A DNA stretch of 40,961 bases from Prorocentrum cordatum (Eukaryota; Sar; Dinophyceae; Prorocentrales; Prorocentraceae): contig CAUYUJ010018652.1 in assembly GCA_963575745.1 (NCBI GenBank), positions 141,732 through 182,692 on the forward strand, read 5' to 3'. Of this stretch, positions 10,423 through 19,330 are shown one piece after another. The notes beneath the pieces were generated by a model. The model worked only from the letters and a program-made list of their open reading frames with translations. It searched no databases and was not told where the DNA came from. The translations under genes were made by a program, and so were the position numbers. The first letter of the stretch is position 1. Every line of letters starts with the position of its first letter.

Positions 10423-11364
10423 ATGGCGCGCGGTGTCCTGCTTGGCCTCCTGGCGGTGTGCGCCTTGCAGTGCGGGTCGGCGGCAGTCCCCAGTTGGGTG
10501 TCCGACGTCGCCCAGACTTGGCAGGGCGGCTCTGACATCGAGATGCTGCAGTTCTGCATCGCTCGTGCCGCGTCATTGCTTCGATCAGGTCTGGCGTTGT
10601 GAAATGTAGAGGTTTCGGATGGTGGGTCAAGCTGCTGGCCCGAACGGCTTGCTGCATGTGAGCTGCATCGGTGCCGTTCGGGCCGCTGCTTCGGGGGAGG
10701 AGGTGACGTGTGTGAGCAGATATATTTGTCAGCAGGTGCCATCGCCAGGGACATTGTGTTCCTGCACGCGTTCAGCGGCAAGGACGCGCCAGGCGTTGCA
10801 CTACGCTCCCGCGGCCATGCCGCACGCACGTTCGATGTGGCCGATGACCCGTCAGAGAACATAATGGAGTGTACAGGCATGCTGTGGCTCACGATTCTTT
10901 GCTACCGCGTCATACGGCGAGGGACGGCCCATTTCGGTGTGGAGTGCACGTCGCTCGTCTGGATCAGTCGCTACACGAGCGGCAGAACGAAAGACAATAT
11001 CATGGGCACGTGCACGAGGAAGTCCACCGACGTTGGCAACATGATGTGCCTGTTCGCGAGCGCCATGTGCACATTTTTGCACACCCGCGCAGCGTTCTAC
11101 AACATCGAGCAACCTACCACGTCGCGTTTCAAAGACATGCCCTCGATAGTGTCGCTGCAGTCTCGCATCCCGTCCCACCACTACTTTTGCACGTGGCTCG
11201 GGTCATTCGGAGGCACAGTGCCGAAGTGCTGCCACATTTTTTCAGCACGCTTCGCGTGATTTCCCCGACGTGGCTCCAACCGACCTCACCGTGGGTCCTG
11301 GGCCCTATTTTACAATACCTGCCCCATACCTCCTCCATCCCTCGCCCCTCCACCATCCCGTCAT

Positions 11365-11437
<73 letters not shown>

Positions 11438-11446
11438 CGCTGGCTC

Positions 11447-11484
<38 letters not shown>

Positions 11485-11604
11485 GCTCCCTCGACACCTC
11501 TCCCCGTATACACGCATATCGACTTACTTATATCACCCCCCTCTCTCTCTCTCTGTCTCTATCGCTGTTTATATATATATATCTCTCTCTCTCTCTCTCT
11601 CTCC

Positions 11605-11658
<54 letters not shown>

Positions 11659-12066
11659 TCCTCGCTCTCGCGCTCCCTCCAGGTACGTATTCTGTACGTG
11701 TTTATGCATGTATGTATGCACGTATGTGTGTGCATACATCTCGATATGGTGTCACCCCTACATCCCTCCCTCCCTCCGTCCCCTCCCCGCTCTCTCCCCC
11801 ATATCCCTCTCCCCCACCTACCGCCCCCTGTCCCCAGTCATCGCCCCGCGCCGCGGGTGCTCGCGGACACCAACATCCCGCCCGCAGTGGCGAAATCACA
11901 TTTGCAGCGCGGTCGCCCCAGTTTTAAACGCTCGAGTTTGAAGCACGCTTGGGTGTATGATTGCAAAGGCCGACCAGAGGGCAGACAGGGCCTCAAGGCT
12001 ACAGGCGTCTACCCCCGTGCTTTCGGTGCAGCCATGGCCGACATGGTCGAATCATTGCTAGTTTGA
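10423..12066 (+). CDS. Methyltransferase-fold-like dinoflagellate protein, three exons, 305 aa
   Basis: Exons 10423-10588, 10733-11255 and 11838-12066 join in phase with GT-AG boundaries (TCAG|GTCTGG to GTCAG|CAGG; CGC|GTGATT to CCCCAG|TCAT), giving 918 nt. The N-terminus (MARGVLLGLLAVCALQ) looks like a signal peptide or anchor. FLHAFSGKDAPG (around 10760-10790) with RGHAARTFDV after it resembles the glycine-rich SAM-binding loop and following acidic strand of class I methyltransferases, close to motif I of cytosine-C5 enzymes. VECTSLVW (10939 on) sits where that group has PPC, and NIEQP (11101-11115) where it has ENV or ENP. CTWLGSFGGTVPK follows. The tail GLKATGVYPRAFG is one I remember as conserved in a large dinoflagellate family. 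Enzymatic activity is not shown, because the PPC motif is altered. It starts 4 bp after the preceding stop, in the same orientation. The second intron is almost pure CT repeat. Confidence 0.66.
11365..11690 (+). repeat. CT and TA microsatellites filling intron 2 of the methyltransferase-like gene
   Basis: (CT)n at 11365-11419, (TA)n at 11420-11438, more (CT)n at 11441-11483, 11541-11557 and 11583-11658, with a small (TA)n at 11570-11581. The array lies wholly inside the proposed intron 11256-11837 and provides a very long pyrimidine tract upstream of the CCCCAG acceptor. Confidence 0.9.
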
Positions 12067-12324
12067 TCCGACCCCTAGCTCCCTGGGCAATCGTCGATCT
12101 GACTCTTACTGTATATCCTACCCCTACTCTAGATCATACCCCGACTCATCCTGACACGCAATATTCGCCCCCCCCCACTCACGCACATCACACTCACAAT
12201 GCAACCCGTGCGCCATGCCAGCCAACCGCACCATACACGCACACGCACTGACAACACACGCACACACACACGAACGCATGACCTCGCCCCCGGGAGCACG
12301 GTGCCGTACCGTCAGTGGCGGTGC
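12067..12324. other. Downstream flank of the two-gene unit
   Basis: Pyrimidine- and CA-rich sequence with short ACACAC runs at 12175-12275. No polyadenylation signal of AATAAA type is seen directly after the stop at 12066, which is usual for dinoflagellates. No inverted repeat matching the 6.6-6.85 kb flank was found by eye. Confidence 0.4.
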
Positions 12325-12675
12325 TATCGGTGATCTATCGCTGAGTCATCGGTGAAAAAAAGAAAAAAAAAAAAGAAAAAAGAAAAAAAAGAACAAAAAA
12401 AGAAGAACAAAAGATAAAAAAAAAGAAAAAAAAAAAAGAAAAAAAAAACCAAACAATAATAAAAAAAAAGGAACACAAAAAAAAACCAAAAAAAAAAAAT
12501 AAAAAAAATGAATAAATAAAAACAAAAAAACAAGATTAAAAACAATAAAAGAACTAAACAAAAATAAAACAAAAATATCCATATAAATAAAAGAAAAAAA
12601 AAAAAATAAAAAAAAGAAAAACGAAAAAAGATAAGCCATCGGTGAGCCATCGGTGAGCATCGGTGAGCATCGGTG
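12325..12675 (+). repeat. A-rich block bracketed by the 11-bp minisatellite
   Basis: Minisatellite units at 12325-12353 (GCTATCGGTGATCTATCG type) and 12632-12675 (AGCCATCGGTGAGCCATCGG type) flank about 280 bp of nearly pure adenine with scattered G, C and T on the plus strand (12354-12631). The A block has no coding sense; its complement reads as poly-Phe. The arrangement looks like an insertion of, or expansion inside, a minisatellite array. Confidence 0.85.
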
Positions 12676-12699
12676 TGCGTGCTTTTTTTCCTTAGAGTT

Positions 12700-13121
12700 G
12701 ACCTTTCCCTGGAGAGAGGTGTCCCGCTGGCAGGGGCGGGCGCGCCTCTCGCAGCTGCGTAGCCGCCGAGACCGACCGCCGCGCGTGGGTGATCCACGAG
12801 CGGCACGCCGAGGCGCGCTGGAACGCCCACCCTCCGAGGATGTTGACAGTACTGCAGATGCTGAAGAGGCAGGTGAGAAGGATAGAGATGCGGAGGATGC
12901 GGTGTATGCCGACGAGGGTGATCAGGAAGCCGAGGAATGATGATGCTCATGATGATGCTGACGAGAATGGTGATGATGATGATGACGATGATGAAGATGA
13001 GGAGGATGATGAGGATGCTGATGATGATGATGATGATGCTGACGATGATGAGGATGCTGATGCTGATGATGATGGTGGTGATGATGATGGTGCCGATGCG
13101 GTTGCCGAGGGCGGTGATTGA
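12700..13121 (+). CDS. Possible exon followed by Asp-rich tail, doubtful
   Basis: Between 12700 and 12935 the sequence is less repetitive. One frame reads RRAWVIHERHAEARWNAHP and PRMLTVLQMLKRQVRRIEMR, then enters a poly-Asp run encoded by GAT repeats, with TGA at 13119-13121. Another frame over the same bases gives EVSRWQGRARLSQLRSRRDR. Which frame, if any, is coding cannot be decided. The Asp run is probably only microsatellite. Confidence 0.18.
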
Positions 13122-13480
13122 TGATGATGCTGATGATGAGGTTACCGATGGTAACGATGATGCTGATGGTGATGATGCTGATACTGATGGTGCTGATGAT
13201 AATGCTGCTGATGATGATGGTTCTGATAATTGTGGTGATGATGATAGTAATGCTGCTGCTGATGCTACTGCTGTTGCTGCTGCTGATGATGATGTCGATG
13301 ATGATGCTGATGATGTTGATGATGTTGATGGCGTTGATGCTGATGAGGAGGAGGAAGAGGATTATGATGAAGGTAATGGTGAGAAGTGCGATGATGGGGA
13401 GACGGCGGATGCGGAGACGGATGATGATGAGGATGAGGGGAGGAGGATTGGGGGGAGGAGAGGAGGAGAAGAGGAGATGA
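12935..13480 (+). repeat. GAT/GCT trinucleotide microsatellite field
   Basis: Imperfect (GATGAT)n with GCT, GGT and AAT variants over about 540 bp, grading into GGAGGA from 13345. The three forward frames read poly-Asp, poly-Met or stops, and the reverse reads poly-His or Ile/Ser. The long open frames are an effect of the repeat. Confidence 0.85.
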
Positions 13481-13789
13481 GGTGAGGAGTAGGAGGCGCA
13501 GGAGTATGAGGAGAGGATGAATGACTCGCACAACGACCATGGAACTAACAGACGCTCGACCAGGGCCCTCTTAGACAGTGTAGAGGGTGTAAGGTGGGGA
13601 TAGGGGAGTCCTGCCGCGTTCGGATTCAATTCCGGGACGCTCACCCTGATAAAAAGAGAAACAAAAGAACGAAAAGAAGAGTAAAAAAGAAACCGAAAAT
13701 AAAAGAGAAAAGAAAAGAACAAGCCCTTGCGGTTCAGGAATGACTTGATGAGCCCATCTCGTTCCCGTGCCAGCCCCCCCGCACCCTCG

Positions 13790-13885
13790 AGAGAGAGAGA
13801 GGGAAAGGGAGAGAGATAGATAGAGAAAGAGAGAGAGAGAGATAGAGCGAACTAGATAAAGAGAGAGAGAGGGGGAGAGATAGAT
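13790..13885 (+). repeat. GA microsatellite
   Basis: GAGAGAGAGGGAAAGGGAGAG followed by further GA runs with TAGA interruptions up to about 13885. Confidence 0.8.
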
Positions 13886-13974
13886 GGGCTCCGCGATCCC
13901 CGATCGGGCCCGAGAGGTCGAACGTATCGCGGGCGACAATCTACTCTCCGAGCGGGTCGCGGGTCGCGGGCGGG

Positions 13975-14190
13975 ATGCCCGAGTCGAGCAGCGGTGATTC
14001 GTTCCCCGACGCCGAGCCCGCATGCGACGCGTGGGAGCGGTTCGGCGCGCTGGTTGCGCGACGGTTTTCGCGCGTCCACCGCCCCTTCAGGCCCCTCCCC
14101 GGTTCCGACTCCGAGTCCGACCCCGAGCCCGACTCCCACCCCGATTCCGACGATTCCGAGCTGGACGACCCAACGTCCGAAGATTTCCTC
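13975..14190 (+). CDS. Possible N-terminal exon, Ser/Asp/Pro-rich, doubtful
   Basis: The frame from ATG 13975 reads MPESSSGDSFPDAEPACDAW, then ERFGALVARRFSRVHRPF, then SDSESDPEPDSHPDSDDSEL before entering a TCC tract. The acidic Ser/Asp/Pro repeat is partly a repeat effect (GACTCCGA units). The first 40 residues are the only non-repetitive part. No domain is recognised and no splice partner was found. Confidence 0.22.
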
Positions 14191-14199
14191 CTCCTCCTC

Positions 14200-14503
14200 C
14201 TCCTTCTGTCCAGGGTTTTTAGACTCGTCTCAAAATCAGTCATTTTGAGACGAGTCTCAAAACAGTCCCGAAGTCTCCGATCCCAGCCATGCGCTCGTAC
14301 TCTCCAGGATCGGCTGGCAGAGCTCGTCGGAGAAGATGAGATTCTCTCCTCCTGGGCCTCCTCACCCTCCTCATTATCATCCTCCTCATGCTCCTTCTCC
14401 TCCTTCTCCTCCTCCTGTCCAGGGTGTTGAGACTCGTCTCAAAATCAAGCATTTTGAGACTCGTCTCAAAATCAGTCCCGAAGTCTCCGATCCCAGCCAT
14501 TCG
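14200..14503 (+). repeat. Tandem pair of a palindromic 90-bp repeat (GAGACGAGTCTC)
   Basis: Copies at about 14209-14295 and 14417-14502. Each has CTGTCCAGGGT, then GACTCGTCTCAAAAT, a short spacer, ATTTTGAGACGAGTC (or the GACTCGTCTC variant), then AGTCCCGAAGTCTCCGATCC and CAGCCAT. In copy 1 the 15-base arms at 14222-14236 and 14242-14256 are perfect inverted repeats with a 5-base loop. Each copy is preceded by a TCC tract. Confidence 0.85.
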
Positions 14504-15044
14504 CACTGATAGAGAGGTTAGGTGGCCCGCGGGCCAGCCCGACGCCCAGCGACGCTTCGCTCCCCCCTCCCCCGCAGTTTCCCCATCTTGACCCGTGCCA
14601 GTCATTGGGAACGATGTCTCGAGAAATGTCTTCTCCTCGTGCCCCCCGCGGGGCGGGGGCGGGCGCCTCCGATCGGACATGAATCTCACGGCTATGGGGG
14701 TCAAACTGAGTCGGTCTCCCCCCCACCTCATTCCCCTTCCTTCCCTTCCCCCTTCCCCCGTCCCACCTCCCCGCCGCCCTTTTCACGCCTTTGCATTTCA
14801 CCGTCTGAGTTTCTCCTCACCTCGAGATTCTGAGAAGAGCGCACGAACTTGCATGCAGCGCATCACCCTGTCGAGGCCTCCCCTGGTCGTGGAAGATTCG
14901 CGACATCGTATCCCAAGGGTCGGAAGGTGCTCTCAAGCAGCTGCGCCCTGCCGAGAGCGCTCCAACTAGGGCTCCAGAGCCGCCGCGAAAGACAGCCTGA
15001 CGCTCGAGTGGCAATCCGAAAATCGTTCGGGGGAGGGGGGACAG

Positions 15045-15265
15045 GCCTCCTCCTCCTCCTCCTCCTCCTCCTCCTCCTCCTCCTCCTCCTCCTCCTCCTC
15101 CTCCTCCCCCCCTCCTCCTCCTCCTCCGCCTCCTCCTCATCCTCCTCCTCCTCCTCCTCCTCCTCCTCCTCCTCCTCCTCCTCCTCCTCCTCCTCCTCCT
15201 CCCCCCCTCCTCCTCCTCCCCCTCCTCCTCCTCCTCCTCCTCCTCCTCCTCCTCCTCCTCCTCCC
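15045..15265 (+). repeat. Long TCC triplet repeat
   Basis: About 220 bp of almost unbroken TCC on the plus strand, with short CCCCCC interruptions and a few GCC or ATC changes. It reads as poly-Ser, poly-Leu or poly-Pro forwards and poly-Glu, poly-Arg or poly-Gly in reverse, so no frame is informative. Flanking DNA (14500-15044 and 15266-15480) shows no convincing gene. Confidence 0.9.
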
Positions 15266-15495
15266 TCATTCTCTAACGCTGGCCTGTGTATCCTTACCTC
15301 TGGCCCCAATCATCAACGCATATCGAGTTAGACAGGAAGTGCCTCCACTTCTCATTCGGGACAACATGCCTTTCCAAATCACGAGCGCGGGGTTGTTCAT
15401 GTTTAATCCCGCTTCCCGCATCCGTTACAGTCGCGCCCTGTTTCCCCTTTTCGCCCGCCCTTCTACCCTCCCCGCTGGGTGGCCCAGGCCGACGA

Positions 15496-15860
15496 AGAGA
15501 GGGGGGGAGAAGGGAAAAGGAGGAGGAGGAAGGAGGAGAAGGAGGAGGAGGAGGAAGGAGGATGAGAACAGAAACAGTGAATGAGGGATGGATGGATGGA
15601 GAGAGGGAGGGAACATGGATGGGCGCGGAGGGGAGTAGGAGTAGGAGGGAGAGGAGGAAGAGGAGGAGGAGGAGGAGGAGGAGGAGGAGGAGGAAGGAGA
15701 GGAGGAGGAGGAGGAAAAGGAGGAGGAGGATGCATCAGGAGGAGGAGGAATGCGGGGGAGAAGGAAAGGAGATAATCAGGATGGAGGCTAACGCGGAGGA
15801 GGACAAAGAGGAAGGAGATAAGTAGGAGGAGGAGGAGGAGGAAAAGGAGGGAGAAGAGGA
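15496..15860 (+). repeat. GGA purine tract
   Basis: GGAGGAGGA runs with AAG, TAG and ATGCATCA breaks over about 365 bp. It is complementary in composition to the TCC tract 230 bp upstream, so the two could form an imperfect inverted pair. Confidence 0.8.
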
Positions 15861-15916
15861 ACATGATGATGCGGGATGAGGGAAGAGGGAGTACGAAGAT
15901 GAATGAGGGGACCCGA

Positions 15917-15938
15917 CCCGTAGCCATTTTGGCTCAAA
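15917..15938 (+). other. Relic of the dinoflagellate spliced leader (DinoSL)
   Basis: CCGTAGCCATTTTGGCTCAA at 15918-15937 matches positions 2-21 of the 22-nt dinoflagellate spliced leader exactly. The last G is A here, and the variable first base is C. The leader is normally joined only to mature mRNA. A genomic copy followed by unrelated sequence is therefore best read as a retroposed, processed mRNA end. It is not an SL RNA gene: the leader is not followed by a GT donor, and no Sm-like site is seen behind it. Confidence 0.85.
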
Positions 15939-16083
15939 TACCCTGGATCAATCCAGATGGGTCAAGCGACGCGGACGCGCTCGCGCAAACGCGCGACCCG
16001 CGTGTCAAAACACAACCCGATAGTATGAATGGTCATGTTTTTTGGTCGCGTCGCAATGTTTTATGGCTGTCGCTGGAGACACC

Positions 16084-16171
16084 ACTTCCTAGGCTAACAA
16101 GTCACTTGCTAGAGATCATAACTCTAACACTTACTTGTTGCGCTAACACTCCAAGCGTTAGCCTAGCAAGT
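16084..16171. repeat. Short inverted repeat (CTAGGCTAAC arms)
   Basis: ACTTCCTAGGCTAAC at 16084-16098 pairs with GTTAGCCTAGCAAGT at 16157-16171 (14 of 15 bases). The 58-bp interior holds partial copies of the same motif (ACTTGCTAG, ACTTGTTGCGCTAAC). It lies between the spliced-leader relic and the GC-rich minisatellite. Confidence 0.7.
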
Positions 16172-16250
16172 CTGAGTCCTCTGGGTACCACGTCCTCTTC
16201 GGGACCATCGGCGGACCCGAAGGAGGAGGCGTGCCGGGGTGGCTCAAAAG

Positions 16251-16418
16251 CGACCCGATGTGCGCCAAGATTCGGCATCGGCATCGGGAGGCGACGGCGG
16301 GCGGGCAGCGGCTGCAATGGCACCTACAGCGGCGCCTCGACCCGATGCGCGCCAAGACTCGGCATCGGGAGGCGACGGCGGGCGGGCAGCGGCTGCAATG
16401 GCACCTACAGCGGCGCCT
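16251..16418 (+). repeat. Tandem duplication, 87- and 81-bp units
   Basis: Unit 1 (16251-16337) and unit 2 (16338-16418) start CGACCCGATG and end ACAGCGGCGCCT. They differ by two substitutions and loss of one GGCATC hexamer in unit 2. Its preservation shows a recent event. Confidence 0.9.
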
Positions 16419-17232
16419 ACCGCGGCGCCGACGGCCGCGCTGGCTACGGGCGCGTCGACGGCTTCACCGACAGCGGCGCCGGTCGCATCGACGGCTTCAC
16501 CGACAGCGGCGGCGACGGCGCCAGTCGCGCCAACCATGGCACTGACGGCTGCGCCGATAACATCACCGACAGTGGGGACGGCCGCGCCGAGGACATCACC
16601 GACTGCGGCGCCGCCGGAGCCAACAGCCGCACCGGCCGTTGCGCCGCCAGCGGCGTCGAGGGCGGCACTGATCGGCGCCCCGACAGCCACGCCCACGGCA
16701 GCGCCGACGGCGGCGCCCATTGCCGTTCCGACAACTGCGGCACCGATAGCTTTGCCGACAGCAGCCCCAACAGCCTCGGCAGCGTCGACGGCGGCACTGA
16801 CTGCCGCTCCGACAGCTGCGGCCCCAACAGCCACTCAGGCGGCACCGGCTGCCGCTCCGACGGCTGCGGAGTCCATTGCCGCACCGGCCGTTGCGCCGTC
16901 AGCGGCGTCGAGGGCGGCACCGATTGGCGCCCCGACCGCGGCGCCGACAGCACCGCAGGCAGCGGCGCCGACGGTATCACCGAGAGCGGCGCCGACGGCC
17001 CCAATAGTCGCTCCGACAGCTGCGTCGTCGGCGGCGTCGGCGGCAGCACCCGCCGCCGCTCCGACAACGGCGGCCCCGACGGCCCCGCCGGCGGCTGGGC
17101 CGGCGGCGGCGCCGACTGCCGTCCCGACGGCTGCGGCACTGACAGCCTGGCCGACGGCTGCGCCACTAGCCCTGGCGGCGTCGACGGCAGCACCTACTGC
17201 CGTTCCGGCGGCTGCGGCCCCGACAGCCGCGC

Positions 17233-17415
17233 TGGCGGCTGCGCCTCCAGTTGCGTCGGCTGCCACCCCGACTGCGGCGTCGACGGTTTCGCCGACAGCT
17301 GCGCTGCCGCCGGCCGCATCGACGGCCCCGCCGACGGCTGCGCCGACGGCGGCGCCGACAGCCGCCCCGACCGCGGCGCTTGCGGCCACGCCTGCAGGGG
17401 CGCCGGCGGCATCAC
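17233..17415 (+). repeat. Segmental duplicate inside the minisatellite, copy 1
   Basis: This segment matches 19141-19330 nearly base for base, starting at GGCGGCTGCGCCTCCAGT and running through CTGCAGGGGCGCC and GGCATCACCGACAGC. It is more alike than neighbouring 12-bp units are to each other, so a block of about 185 bp was copied, not merely the unit. Confidence 0.75.
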
Positions 17416-17689
17416 CGACAGCAGCGCCGAGGGCACCGACAGCATCGACGACAGCATCGACGACAGCTGCGCCGACGTCCGCACCTGCAGCTTCGCTGGC
17501 GGCCCCGCTAACTGCAGCACCGACACCCGCGCCGCCTGCGGCATCGTCAGCCCCGCCGACAGCTGCGCCGTCTGCATCACCGACAGCTGCGCCGACACCC
17601 GTGCCCACGGCTTCACCGTCAGTGACGCTGTCAGTTACATCACCCAGGGCACCGACCCCGCCTCCGAGGACGTGGCGCACGCGTGCGCC

Positions 17690-18830
17690 CTGGTGCCCGG
17701 CATCGCGCCGACGCGGGGCGGGACGCCCACCGCGGCGGCCCCGCCCAGCGCGGCGCGACACCCCCCCGTCGGCCTCGACAACGGCGGCGCCAACCGCGGC
17801 GTCGACGGCGGCATCGACCGCGGCACTGGCCTTGCCCTCGATGTCTGGGTGAGGACCCCAAGCGTGCCCGGCGTGGTCCCCGAGGCCGTAGCGGCCAGCA
17901 TCATCGCCAACATCGACGGCGGCGCTGACACCGGTACCCGCTCTGGCACGCACGTCGACGCGAAGGCCTTGCTCTTCTTGGGCAGGCTGGTGCCTGGTGT
18001 GGTCGCGCTCAGGGACATGCACGGACCCTGGAGCGCCCGGGCGCTCCCCGACGTGCGGGCCCTCTTTTGCACCCGGGCGCTCTCGCTTGACAGCACGCCG
18101 GTGTTCATGCGCGCCCCGATGCTCGTGCTCGATGGCCCGTCGACGCTGATGTATTGCGACAAGCGCGACTTCTCCTTGGCCAGGTCATCCCCGCCGACGA
18201 CCGAGTTCACGGGCAAGCGAATGTTCGACTGCCTGCCGGTCGCAGCGCGTCTACACCTACCTGATCACGCGTCCCCTGGCACGCCCAACCTCGGCGGCCG
18301 TGGGCCAGCGTGCGTACCTGGCCGAGACGGCTCTGGAGATTTTGGCTTGGATCGCGGTGGAAAGGGCTCGACTTGGCCCAGTTGCGAGGGGATCAGCTCG
18401 AGGAGCGGAACCCCAGCGGCGGGTCTACCCTTGATCCACTGCGGGCGGGGGCTCACAGGCGCGCCGGTGCTCAACGGTGCACGCGTGCTTGGTGGCGGGG
18501 CTGTGCCCCCCGGCGCGCTGGGACGCAGGGGCGCGCTCGCGTCCACGCGCACGCTCCTACTCCTCGGCTCGCCCGAGGTGCAGATCATGCTGGTGCTCGA
18601 CGGCATGCGGGTGCTCCTGGGCTTACCGGTGTCCCACGGCGCCTTGGCGTTCCTGGACATGCTGGGCGTGCCCCGCCGTGCGCTGGTACTCCCAGTGCGG
18701 TCGTGGTTGAAGGAGGCGTTCTCTGATTGGGTCATCCACGACAACCCGCCGTCTGCTGCGGGCCCTGGCCCGGCCGGGCCTTTCCGCGGGGGGGCCAGCC
18801 TTAGGGGCGAGGTTCACGCGGGAGGGGCGT
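17690..18830 (-). CDS. Unique island in the minisatellite, possible Pro/Ser-rich minus-strand exons
   Basis: On the minus strand, two segments in the same frame, 18744-18265 (starting MSWMTQSENASFNHDRTG) and 18216-17635 (starting MPVNSVVGGDDLAKEKSR), are separated by 48 bp containing GTGATCAGGTAGGTGTAG, which could be a tiny intron or simply a stop. They read Pro/Ser-rich, low-complexity but not repetitive. The plus strand is also open throughout (for example LFLGRLVPGVVALRDMHGPW). Strand cannot be settled by eye; no domain is recognised. The entry marks the only non-repetitive sequence in this 4.6-kb field. Confidence 0.2.
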
Positions 18831-19140
18831 CGCTGATTGAGGGCCAGGGCGCCGCTTGGTCAAGCCGCGTGGGGACAAGCCTCAGGGGCGAAGTGCCAGC
18901 GGCGACCCTGCCCGGCTTAGTGCGACTTTCGGCCGACAGCCTCGCCGATAGTGGCGCCAACAGCGGCGCCGGCGGCGGCGTCGACGACGGCGCCGACAGC
19001 CCCGCCCACAGCAGCGTCGACAGCATCACCGACGGCCGCATTGAGGTCGCACCACCAGTTTCGCCGCGATCTGCGTCAACCGCGGCATCGACTGCCCAGC
19101 GAGGCCGACGGCGACCGTAGAGGGTAGCGACTGCCACGCC

Positions 19141-19330
19141 GGCGGCTGCGCCTCCAGTGACGTCGGCTGCCGCCCCGACTGCGGCGTCGACAGTTTCGCC
19201 GACAGCTGCGCTGCCGCCGGCTGCGCCGACGGCCCCGCCGACGGCTGCGCCGACAGCGGCGCCGACAGCCGCCCCGACCGCGGCGCATGCAGCTACACCT
19301 GCAGGGGCGCCGACGGCATCACCGACAGCG
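19141..19330 (+). repeat. Segmental duplicate inside the minisatellite, copy 2
   Basis: Second copy of the 17233-17415 block, sharing TTTCGCCGACAGCTGCGCTG and CTGCAGGGGCGCC. It lies about 1.9 kb downstream in the same orientation. Confidence 0.75.

Noticed and set aside
6640-12200. Terminal inverted repeats of a transposon carrying the two-gene unit
   Set aside because: No matching ends were found by eye between 6.6-6.85 kb and 12.07-12.3 kb; borders remain undefined.
12922-13722. His/Ile/Ser-rich minus-strand frame
   Set aside because: Complement of the GAT microsatellite with no non-repetitive protein-like part.
15917-15938. SL RNA gene
   Set aside because: The leader ends CAA|ATACCC with no GT donor, and no Sm-binding site or compact snRNA-like structure follows.
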